Below, in pieces: positions 41,313-49,900 of a stretch of 64,000 nt of DNA. The stretch lies in the NCBI GenBank assembly GCA_015143295.1, contig CM026561.1, forward strand, positions 44,334,875 through 44,398,874. Direction: 5' to 3'. Within the stretch, counting starts at the first letter, position 1; the number at the start of each line of letters is the position of its first letter. The notes below the pieces were generated by a model. It ran no database searches. It saw only the letters and a list, made by a program, of their open reading frames with translations, and was not told the DNA's origin. The position numbers and the translations under genes are program-made. The stretch is from Tetracentron sinense (lineage: Eukaryota > Streptophyta > Magnoliopsida > Trochodendrales > Trochodendraceae).

Positions 41313-43846
41313 GTAACAACTAACGAGAAAACTTGCACGGTAAAAGGAATTAATTAGGAACCGAATCCTCAACAGTCATAAGCGGATTCTAGGGAATCCG
41401 GTTATGCTCCTGAGGTTGCCACATGCCCCTTTTTTTTGACAATCCTTAACTGTGGTTAAGATTCACCCCTCCTAGGATTCACCCACCCATCCTTCATTTT
41501 TAGAATAAAACATTAAGATAATTTTAATATTAAAAATATTACAATATTTATAAAAAAAAAAATTAATATTTTTAGTTTTTCTAAAAACCAAGGGTGGGTG
41601 GGTGAACCTTAGGAGTGGGTGAATCATAACCATAGTTAAGGGGTGTCAAAAGAAGCTCATGGCGACCTCAGGAGCATAACCGAATTCCTCAAATCTGGTT
41701 ATTACCGTAGATGATTTGGTTCCAATTAAGTAACAACTCTTTGGGGGGTGTTTAGTAACAGTGACAACTTTATTTAGAGGGAAATTGTAGCTTTTTTTTT
41801 TCGAATAACTAACGGTATCCCAACCCTGACAATTTTAGCCTTTTGGCTTGAGAAACAAACCCTCTTGAAAAGAATGACACCTTGTATAACATCTGTCAGT
41901 TATTTGTGTCACTGGTTAAAGCAACACATTTGGTTAAAGCAACACATTTAGCTGATTGCACAAATAACATGTAAAGGCCTCGGATTGTCTGATTTGTCTC
42001 TGGCAAAGCCAGAAAGGGGCTCTCCGGCAACCATAGAATAAAGGACATGTGACGTTAAAAAGAAAGAAGCCATTTTATTTTCTCCCCATGATTTTGACTT
42101 TTCCTTACTTGATATCTCTTCCTCTTTATATCAACACCTTATTACCATGTATCATGTGTCATATAGTAGGTGGAGAAGTCAAAATCATGGGGCCTATGAT
42201 TTTGACTTCTCCACCACTTGTCCCAATTTTATGGTTGCCCAAGATAAGCCCAACTTCACCCGAGACAATCCAAGGCCACATGTAAAACTAACTTGTGCCA
42301 CTACTAATTAAAGCAACACATTTAACCTAACATGTAAAAGCAACCCTTACATTCCATTATCTTTGAGAGAGTTTGTTTTGAGCAATGAAAGCCAGCATTA
42401 GTCCCCTTATTTTGAATACTTTTCACTAGGATAGCACCTATTTTAGACTTTAAAAAAAAACTACATAACGCGTTTGAGTGATTGGATTGAAACATAGACT
42501 TAAACTTCTTGTAGGAAACAAGAAATATCCATGATTAGCGCCTTTTAAAATTCATTTTTTTTTCTAGTAAAAAACATGTGTTATTGATTTATTGTCTTCT
42601 AATAAGAGAAACACGTGTTTTGAATAGGGTCTACACAAGCCGGGCTAGTTCGATTGTTCGGCTCGATCAAGCCGAGCTCAAGCTCGAATATGTGGCTCGA
42701 TCAAATTGAGCCGAGCCGAGCTGAGTTTTCAAGCTTGAAATGTATTCAAACTAAGCTCGAGCCAATGCCTATTTTATTCGGCTAGACTCAAAGCTCGGCA
42801 CAATTGAGGCTCGATTCGATTCGAGATCAGCTTGGCTTAAATATTAAATAAAAAATATAAAAAATTATTTATATATATCATTATTATATATATAAATAAT
42901 ATAAAAATATTATTATTTGAGCACCGTTTCAAGCCAAGCCGAGCATAGCCGAGCTCGAGCTTAGAGTAAACCCCTTTCAAGTCAAGCTAAGCAGGGCCAA
43001 GCTGGGCTCAGCCTGACTCGAATACGCCACTAGTTTTGAACCAACAATCGGCACACTTAAAAAGAGAGTGATTCTTAAAAGAGAGTGTGCTAGCATTGTC
43101 GACGAAGTTGTTACCATTTTCTATGCATTAAAACTACACATTGATGATCAATTGATCATTAATTGTGGTTCAATATGGTGACAACAACTAGGAAAAGAAA
43201 ATGCGTATAAATTTTACTGTTCATGATGTGATAATGACGACAACAACTTATAAATGTATATGTTTTTGAGCACCAGAACAAAGAGGGATCGCTATGTCAA
43301 AAGGACCTGGAGAGTTGCTTAATAGGGAAGACATCCAAAAGATGCAATACTCGTGGAACGTCGTGGCCGAAGTAATGCGACTCTCACCCCCTATTATCGG
43401 AACATTCAGAGAAGCTAAAACTGATTTCACCTATGCCGGTTTCACCATTCCTAAGAAGTGGAAGGTATTGTGGTCTCTTAACCAACTTCCCATGCTAAGA
43501 AACAAGAGAATTCATGGGAGCTAACTATTACTCTTTATATAAACAGTTATATTGGAGCGCAACATGGACACACATGAATCCCGATTATTTCGTAGATCCA
43601 GAGAAATTCAATCCGTCGAGATTTGAAGGAGACGGATCCAAACCGTATACGTTTATTCCATTTGGCGGGGGACCTCGGATGTGCCCAGGAATAGAGTTTG
43701 CTCGATTACAGATTCTAGTCTTTCTCCATAATGTGGTAAAAAGGTTCAAATGGGACTTAGTGTTCACCGATGAGAAGGTAGAATTCGATCCAATGCCCGT
43801 CCCAACGAAAGGACTACCTATCCGCCTTCAATCTCATAAGTTCTAA
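40370..43846 (+). CDS. CYP716-family cytochrome P450, 476 aa, 3 exons
   Basis: Membrane-anchored, heme-thiolate monooxygenase of the CYP85 clan. CYP716 enzymes mostly oxidise triterpene scaffolds such as beta-amyrin, often at C-28, with electrons from a P450 reductase at the ER; the substrate here is inferred, not seen. Exons 40370-41312, 43277-43464 and 43547-43846 join to 477 codons. N-terminal anchor at residues about 7-22, then a Pro-rich hinge [14 protein letters not shown] (32-45). Substrate-recognition region [10 protein letters not shown] (99-108). I-helix AGHNTSS (286-292). ExxR E346-R349. Then FNPSRF and the heme loop [10 protein letters not shown] with Cys423. The length is normal (about 480). 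The residue before the I-helix Thr290 is Asn289, where Asp/Glu is usual. All splice sites are GT/AG and no stop interrupts, so it appears intact. Confidence 0.93.
41350..41729. mobile_element. Foldback MITE (TTAA-ended), 380 bp
   Basis: Terminal repeats TTAATTAGGAACCGAATC and GATTTGGTTCCAATTAA are inverted. Inner arms pair over about 150 bp (GCTCCTGAGGTTGCC with GGCGACCTCAGGAGC; TTAACTGTGGTTAAG region with its inverse). It contains the GTGGTTAAGATTCACC repeat shared with the array at 26865. The loop is AT-rich. Confidence 0.85.
41976..42277. mobile_element. Mutator-type MITE (family M), 302 bp, 9-bp TSD
   Basis: Perfect 9-bp duplication ACATGTAAA (41967-41975 and 42278-42286). The ends GGCCTCGGATTGTC and GACAATCCAAGGCC are inverted. 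The subterminal palindrome CTGGCAAAGCCAGA is present on the left. The interior has the family mark GATTTTGACTTCTCC on both strands. Non-coding. Confidence 0.93.
42625..43032. mobile_element. hAT-type MITE, 408 bp, 8-bp TSD
   Basis: Perfect 8-bp duplication GTTTTGAA (42617-42624 and 43033-43040). The ends begin TAGGGTCTACAC and finish AATACGCCACTA. Subterminal zones are dense in GAGCCGAGCT/AGCTCGGCTC on both arms, flanking an AT-rich core. No transposase. Confidence 0.9.
43277..43464 (+). CDS. CYP716 exon 2 (63 codons with the split Glu)
   Basis: Starts after GAGCACCAG and completes Glu315, then [18 protein letters not shown]. Includes the K-helix ExxR (EVMR). Ends at KKWK before donor GTATTG, leaving phase 0. 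Confidence 0.93.
43547..43846 (+). CDS. CYP716 exon 3 (99 codons plus stop)
   Basis: Starts [15 protein letters not shown] after acceptor ATAAACAG. It carries FNPSRFEG and the heme-binding loop [10 protein letters not shown]. Stop TAA at 43844-43846. The intron before it is only 82 bp (43465-43546). Without splicing, exon 2 would run into a stop. Confidence 0.93.
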   Translation, partial: LYWSATWTHMNPDYFVDPEKFNPSRFEGDGSKPYTFIPFGGGPRMCPGIEFARLQILVFLHNVVKRFKWDLVFTDEKVEFDPMPVPTKGLPIRLQSHKF

Positions 43847-44640
43847 GCTTAAAGTTCTCGCATGTACTGTGTTCGTGGTTATCATATCAGCCCTTAGAAT
43901 GTTTGTTTTTTTTTCTTTTCTCTTTGATGTTGTATTATATGTATACTAGCGGAATGCATGTGCGATGCATCGTGAGTGTCCAGTCTTAATAAGTGCAAAC
44001 ATTAGTTGCTATATATCCATTAAAAGTTCAAGTCATTCTAAATTAGTAAATTGTCAAGTAGTTGAGCAATGCTAGCCAAATTCTCAGGCATTTCCAATAC
44101 TTGCAGCCGAAAAACCAATCTACTTATCACAACTATAATGATTTCGTCGCAACTGAGTCGCTATGGAACAGGTTTGAACATAGGCGTATCCACGGCATTT
44201 GGTGTATAAAAACCTTTTTCCGGTGGTAACCCTGACCGTAACACTGCTTTCCTTGTTTGAGAAACGCATATAGCTTGATTCACATCTGCCATAGTGCGTG
44301 CATGCATTAAAGCTTCATGACAAAGATTTGATAAGACTTGATGCCAATACAGCAAGGATATTTTTTCTCAGAATGAGAATTGTCCTTATAATAGTAGAGA
44401 AGTTTCCCATAAAAGGTTGATAATGAGTTCTGCATAACAAATGATCTCCATGGTACCTAGTAGACTTTTAAACCACCCGTCATATATCGCACCCGAACGA
44501 TTTCCATAGGCATGAGTTACAACCAAGAAAAGTACAGTAGTGGTCTACCAATGGCATACCCGTAATCATGGTGCGCACACAATGTGGTAGGATCCAACCT
44601 TGCATAGGAGTGGACACCATTGGATGGTTAACGTCCTACA
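43847..44640. other. 3' flank of CYP716 with Helitron-like terminus
   Basis: At 43946-43949 the plus strand reads CTAG after a TATA-rich stretch. Read on the minus strand, the palindrome TGCATCGCACATGCA is followed by TTCCG and CTAG then T, a Helitron-like 3' end. The rest (44000-44640) shows no gene. Confidence 0.45.
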
Positions 44641-44644
44641 TCCC

Positions 44645-46136
44645 ATGCTTTTGTTTTTTGGAACGAGGAAAGCTACGGTTTAGGCCGGACCCGACCAGAT
44701 TTATTAAATAAATAAATAAGAAACATAGAGGAAAAAGAGAGAAAAAGGCTGCCCCAAGAGCGAACAAGGACTCCCCAAAGCGGCTACACACAAAAACAGT
44801 ACTACAACAAAGGACAAAGCCCATACGCAAACACATGAAAACCCATGGGCTACAGCCCAACAACTAGAGGCCTCACGACTCATACACAGACAAATAACGG
44901 ATACCTCATGACACTATGTGAGTCCTACTCGGACACGGGTCCTTGTCACCAAGGGGACACATAGTCACTGATTTTCTAAGGAATCCTAAGCTTATGACGA
45001 GAAAAAAGGGGAGAGAAGACATATATCCAAACAACCGAGGGTTAAGAGCGACAGAATCTTCCCCCTCACTCTCAGGACCAGCCATAACATTCTCCACACT
45101 AGCAACCTCCAAAGCCACTCTCTCATCCTCGGAGCCCTCGAACCTATCTTGAGGGGCCCTGTCGCAATAGGCTCGGTAGCCCTATCTGGGCATTGCTTGC
45201 AGTCATCAACTTCAACTTCTTCTTCTTCTTCTTCTTCTTCTTACTCATGCTGAGCAAGAGTAGTTCTTCTTCCTACTCATGCTGAGCAAGAGTCCACCAA
45301 ATCACAACCAAAACTCTCCTTAGACATGGCCCCAAACGAGCCGCTAGGCACATCATCATCACACCCTACAACCTCAAAATCCAGAGAATTTAATGAAATT
45401 GGGCTATGAGGACCAAAAACTATGAGCGTAGAGGGATCAAGCCCCTCCTCACAAGCCTCCAAACAAACCCATCAACAGTAGACCAGGAGCAGGTTTGACC
45501 AAATGATAGGTATGTTGCCTCTTTAAAGCATCAATAGAGCCCAATAAACTTTGGAAACTTTGGATCTCACTGGCCACCGATTTCAAGGCAATAACAGCTT
45601 CATTAGGCCGAACACCTGGGTGCGAGTCACAGAGCTCGTATCAATGTGCTCGGGACCACCATCGAACCTGCAGTCTCTAGTTCTAGACCCTTCACCCCAT
45701 GCACCCGTCTCCAACAAACTGGAGAACCCATGCTTACCAATGGAATTGACTTCCACATGGCCTGAAGAGGGTCTAACCCATACGCCTGCTCTATCAGGGA
45801 CTCCTCCATGTATCTCTGTAAAAGGACTGCTGGTAATAACCTCCGGTGACCTAAGTCTACCAACACTGGCCCAACCTTCTGCATTAGCTCCCTCTACACC
45901 GAAGGCATCAGATGGAGAACTAGACACAGGAAAAACCCCGACTGAAGGCTGGGCTTTGCAACTAGCCTCCTTGTGAACAAAAGATTTACATTTAGAACAC
46001 CTTAAAGGTCTTCATTCGTATTCAACCTTGTGAGTAAGGGTTTCCCCGGTTGGACCTCTAGAGAAAACTACATCTGGGAGCTCAGATTTTGCATCTATTT
46101 CAATGCAAACGCGGGCAAGAGAAAGCATGCTCCTCT
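44645..46136 (-). pseudogene. L1-type LINE relic: ORF1 remnant and 3' end
   Basis: On the minus strand, near 46100-45965, the frame reads ARVCIEIDAKSELPDVVF, then GETLTHKVEYE, a stop where Trp is expected, and RPLRCSKCKSFVHK. This is the DUF4283/zinc-knuckle region of plant LINE ORF1. Ser/Gly-rich ORF1 tail sequence continues through about 45280. The 3' end is a UTR with TTATTTATTTATTTAATAAA and a short A-rich tail near 44650. ORF2 (endonuclease and reverse transcriptase) is absent, so the element is internally deleted. (CTT)n at 45212-45242 on the plus strand. Confidence 0.75.
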
Positions 46137-46430
46137 CAATACAACAAAAAAGACTATTTGCGGGGGCCAAGGCCATCGCTAATACATGGAAATCCCGCCA
46201 CTAAATCTTTTAGTGGCGGTCATGCCGGCCGCCGCAATCCGACACTAAATATGTTTTCACAAAAATGTTCAGAGGTATCCAATGGCCGCCGCTATTTAGC
46301 AATTAGTGGGGGCCGCGCTAAATGTTTCCCATAATGTTTTCCTTTCAGGGTACTCACTTTTAGCTGTGGCTGCCACTAAAGCTTTAATCAGTTTTGGGCT
46401 GTTGGCCCCGGCTAAAAGTTAATTTTTGAA
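46137..46430 (+). mobile_element. CACTA transposon end fragment
   Basis: It begins CAATACAACAAAAAAGAC, one change from the CACTACAACAAAAAAGAC type of CACTA terminal repeat. Subterminal repeats GCGGGGGCC, GGCCGCCGC, CCGCCACTAAA and TTTAGTGGCGG follow in both directions. Only this terminal zone is present. It cuts into the LINE relic on its left. Confidence 0.6.
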
Positions 46431-46639
46431 AAAAAAAAATTAATAAATTTTTTTTTTGACTCCTGCTCATTAACCTTAATAAATAGATCAAGCAAGATAA
46501 CAAAAATATCCATTTAAATCAAAATGCAACTTATATTACACCAATGTATAAAAAAATCATGTATTCATCAAAATTCTGTTTAAGAAATTTCCAAACCAAC
46601 TGTTTATACAAAAATGATTTCATATGAGGGATTTATTTT
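46431..46639. other. AT-rich spacer
   Basis: No gene or element recognised. Confidence 0.35.
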
Positions 46640-46771
46640 CATGCAGAGCTCTGTATTTGCGGAGTTCCCGTTTTACACTGTCCAGGGGCAAAAGTGTAAT
46701 TATTGATAATTATACTTTTGCCCCCCTAGACAGTGTAAAACAGGAGCTCTGCACATGCAGAGCTCCGCATG
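46640..46771. mobile_element. Near-perfect hairpin MITE (family H), 132 bp
   Basis: The left arm CATGCAGAGCTCTG...TTTTACACTGTCC...GGCAAAAGTGTAATTAT pairs with the right arm AATTATACTTTTGCC...GACAGTGTAAAAC...GAGCTCCGCATG across a 4-base loop. It is the cleanest of the family H copies in the window, with a stem of about 64 bp. Confidence 0.85.
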
Positions 46772-46973
46772 ATATTTAAACTATTAATATAATACAAATA
46801 TAACTAAACATAAAATCGACAAAAAAAAAATCCATCTCCATATGATCTCATTTGCCTTTTGCAAAGTAGAGAATGATAAAATAATTAGATTATCTACTAA
46901 CAATTCTTAGAAAAATACAATCAAGAACATGAAAAGTGTCACAAGATATGATTTAGAAGAGGGACTTTTTACA

Positions 46974-47225
46974 TTACCACCTACATTTGCTAACGTAACA
47001 TTCTTCTTCAAGAATCCCCTTTGAGCCATATGTAGATAACAATATACTAACCCCCAAAATCAAAATGGTCTGAAGTACAAAGAACCCTGTTTTTTTTAAC
47101 AAGGTCCCATTCAATAAGTTTCCCGTTAATGTCCCACCTAATTGAATCATCAAGGGACTAGTTGCAAGGACCCTCAATGCACATGAATCTGTTGAGAGGT
47201 TAAAGATGCTCAGTTTTCCAATGAT
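46974..47225 (-). pseudogene. Possible GH79 heparanase-like gene fragment
   Basis: The minus-strand frame reads GKLSIFNLSTDS, then ALRVLATSPLMIQLGGTL. This resembles the plant heparanase-like (GH79) block in which an NL segment is followed by AFSPLKIRLGGTL. Only about 40 residues match, no catalytic residue is included, and nothing else of the protein is nearby. Low confidence; it could be chance. Confidence 0.25.
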
Positions 47226-47264
47226 CCAGCTGTAGAAGATCCCATAAGGATATAAACATACTCA

Positions 47265-47560
47265 GGCGTCAGGGCTACCGAGCCTATTGTCTCTGGCGAA
47301 GCCAGAAAGGGCTCTTGGGTTCCATACATTGTGCGATAGCTGGCATAAAAATGGAGAAGTCATTTATTTTCTCCCCCATTATTTTTGACTTCTCCCTATT
47401 TGATATCTCTCCCCTTTATTCTCACACACTTATCGCCACATGTCTATTTATGTGTGAAGTCAAAATCATGGCACCATGATTTTGACTTCTCCACCACTTG
47501 TCCTCAATTCTATGGAAACCGAGACAAGAAAAGTCTGGCTTCTAGAGACAAGCCAAGACT
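47265..47560. mobile_element. Mutator-type MITE (family M), 296 bp, 9-bp TSD
   Basis: Perfect 9-bp duplication ACATACTCA (47256-47264 and 47561-47569). Subterminal TTGTCTCTGGCGAAGCCAGA on the left and TCTGGCTTCTAGAGACAA on the right. The outermost bases have diverged. The internal GATTTTGACTTCTCCACCAC marks the family. Confidence 0.88.
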
Positions 47561-47593
47561 ACATACTCAAGAATAAATTAGGGTTCCTATCAA

Positions 47594-47881
47594 GGCCTTA
47601 GCTTGTCTATGGCGAAGCCAGAAAGGGCTTATCTCAGGGTTACATAGAATAGGTGACAAGTGGTGGAGAAGTCTAAATCATGGGCCCATGATTTTGACTT
47701 CTCCATCTATAAGACACGTGGTGATAAGTGTGTGAGAATAAGGGTGTGAGATATCAAATGGAGAGAAGTCAAAATTATGGGGAGAAAATAGAACGACTTC
47801 TCCCCATTTTTATGCCAAGTGTCGCACAATGTATGGAAACCCCAGTGCCCTTTCTGGCTTCGCCAGAGACAATCCGAGGCC
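47594..47881. mobile_element. Mutator-type MITE (family M), 288 bp, inverted neighbour
   Basis: The ends GGCCTTAGCTTGTC and GACAATCCGAGGCC are inverted. Flanks are TCCTATCAA (47585-47593) and TCCTATCAG (47882-47890), with 8 of 9 matching. The interior is in the opposite orientation to the copy at 47265-47560, which lies only 33 bp away. Confidence 0.88.
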
Positions 47882-47890
47882 TCCTATCAG

Positions 47891-49900
47891 ACTGTAAAGA
47901 AGAAAAGACAGCAATTCCGTGTCCTCCACCTTTGGGCAACAGTGCAATCGGAAGAGTTCCATGTGACCTGGATTCAAAACTTCATGCCCACTATTCACCC
48001 AACCTCACTAACCAAATCAAAAATAGTACCCAACAATCAACTGAGAAATCAACTTCCTTTTATCAAGGCATTCAATTCGAGAATCTCAACTGGCTTGCTA
48101 TTCTCAAACCATACCTCATGAATCACCAAATACAAGGTTTAAAATTAGCAAGTTAATGGACTTCAAATTTTCCAAAATTTCGACCCTTTATTAGCCTCCA
48201 ACGCCTGTTCCAGGAAAATTAGGCATTTTAAATGCCAGATATAACAAACGCGCCTCACCACATTCACTGCACGAAGGGAGAGAAGCCACAAAAAAGAAAC
48301 AGTAACAAACCATTCCCACATGCGCCAGCTACAACAGACTACCTTTATACTCCCTTCTTTTAACCCACAACAAAGAATCTAAACACGTTCCGTGCAATGA
48401 ATAGCTCAGATATCACATATATTTCCAAGGCATCAGGATCTTGCCCATTGATTCAAGCAGTACAGATGAGTTGAAAATTACTAGACACATGCAACAATAA
48501 AGACAATTCTTTTAAAGATGTAAACTACCCTACCTAATAAGATAGAGACATCTCTCTCAAACAAGTAACATTTCAAAACACGAAAAATATCTCAGGAGAT
48601 TTTGTTCCACCAACACAATGGCATGATTTAAGAATTAGGAATCTTTTTTTTTTTGGTTCAAAAAAGAAATCAATCTTCAATGTAAGTATAGCACCCATCT
48701 TCTTGTATTCATACCAAGTGGAGAACATTATACCAATCACAGATGCATTACCAACGATGGGGTTGATTCCTCTTGTTACAAAGGTCTCCACTATATCCAA
48801 ATAAAATACATGATTCTGGCAATCAAGGTAAATAAGATGATCAAATGATAACACAATATGTTATATCGGACAGCAAGCTACTCAAACAAGTCCATGTGAA
48901 ACCCGATATAAAGTTTTGAAGGGTAAATTAGATGACTGGATCCAAAACAGGTGTGACATGAAAACAATAGCATCCCCAAAAATGCTTCAGAACATGCATT
49001 CCATAAGGAACAGCATTTTACTCCTATAATATAAAGATTTTATGTTCGGCCATCACACTTCATTGAGGATATGAGCAAGAGACTAAAGATTATTACTGAT
49101 TAGAACCATTAGCAGTTGAGGAATAGGGTGAGGATGTAGAAAAAATTTGCCCCCCATGTGCTCCTACTTCCATCTATGGGAAGGTAACTAGTTTGCAGAT
49201 TTTTATAGGTGCAATCTAAAATGTAAAATACACAGAGAACAAGATGGTAGATATACCTTCTTCTATTTCTTTCATTTCGTTTCAGTTTCATAAATCATAG
49301 ACCTATGTATGGATTAGTAAAATGCTCACAAGTCACAACCTCTTGAAATACTGCAAGTTAGTGACAACTGATTACGGGGCCAACAAAGCATGCCTTGGTT
49401 CACTAAAATAAGAGGTCGTCGTTTAGAACGATGACTCTAGCTCTAGATCCAATGGAGCACTGTGCATAGAAACCAAGTTATAGTCCAACAACTTCTCTAG
49501 GCCATAACTTAATATTTTGGATTTTAAACAAGTATGAATTTTTTTCCAGTGTTCTCCTTTTGTAAAAAGGAATAACATATTAGAAGATAAAGGATAAATT
49601 CTAAGGAGCTCAGGGTGTAAAGTCCAATTCACTTTATGGTTTGTTATTTTGGTCTCAAAGATCATATTCACATTCAGGAGGTCAAATTTAGCCTAGAAAC
49701 TAGATTCCATTTAATTTGAAATTTTCTAACGTATTGATCTCACCGTACAAAGTTTATACACAAATGGATGCACGAGAGGAAGGGATTTAATAATAATTAA
49801 GAACAGAGGTGTTTTAACTAGGGAGACATTGCTTCAAAAAACAAGGAGCAACTCCATTTAGTCATCAATTCAACTTTCGTATGCTTGGAAGGCCCAATGG
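47891..49900. other. Gene-free stretch, 2 kb
   Basis: No domain, splice pattern or element ends recognised. ORFs on both strands (for example 48573-48854 minus) match nothing known to me. Near the right end, AACTAGGGAGACAT is duplicated (49817 and 49914). Confidence 0.4.

Larger units (their letters stand above)
41313..43276 (+). other. CYP716 intron 1, over half MITE sequence
   Basis: 1964 bp from GTAACA to GAGCACCAG. It contains the foldback MITE 41350-41729, the Mutator-type MITE 41976-42277 and the hAT MITE 42625-43032, 1090 bp in total. The remainder is AT-rich. Confidence 0.9.

Noticed and set aside
41313..41323. CYP716 gene ending as a truncated 317-aa protein
   Set aside because: The last codons (GNN then stop) are intron sequence. 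Donor GTAACA and acceptor CACCAG join exon 1 to a perfectly matching exon 2 in frame.
43465..43546. Frameshift between the two C-terminal P450 pieces, making a pseudogene
   Set aside because: An 82-bp GT/AG intron removes the shift. KKWK joined to [15 protein letters not shown] is the normal CYP716 sequence.
45551..45976. Plus-strand 141-aa ORF as a gene
   Set aside because: It overlaps the minus-strand LINE ORF1 tail and shows no domain, so it is a shadow of the LINE frame.
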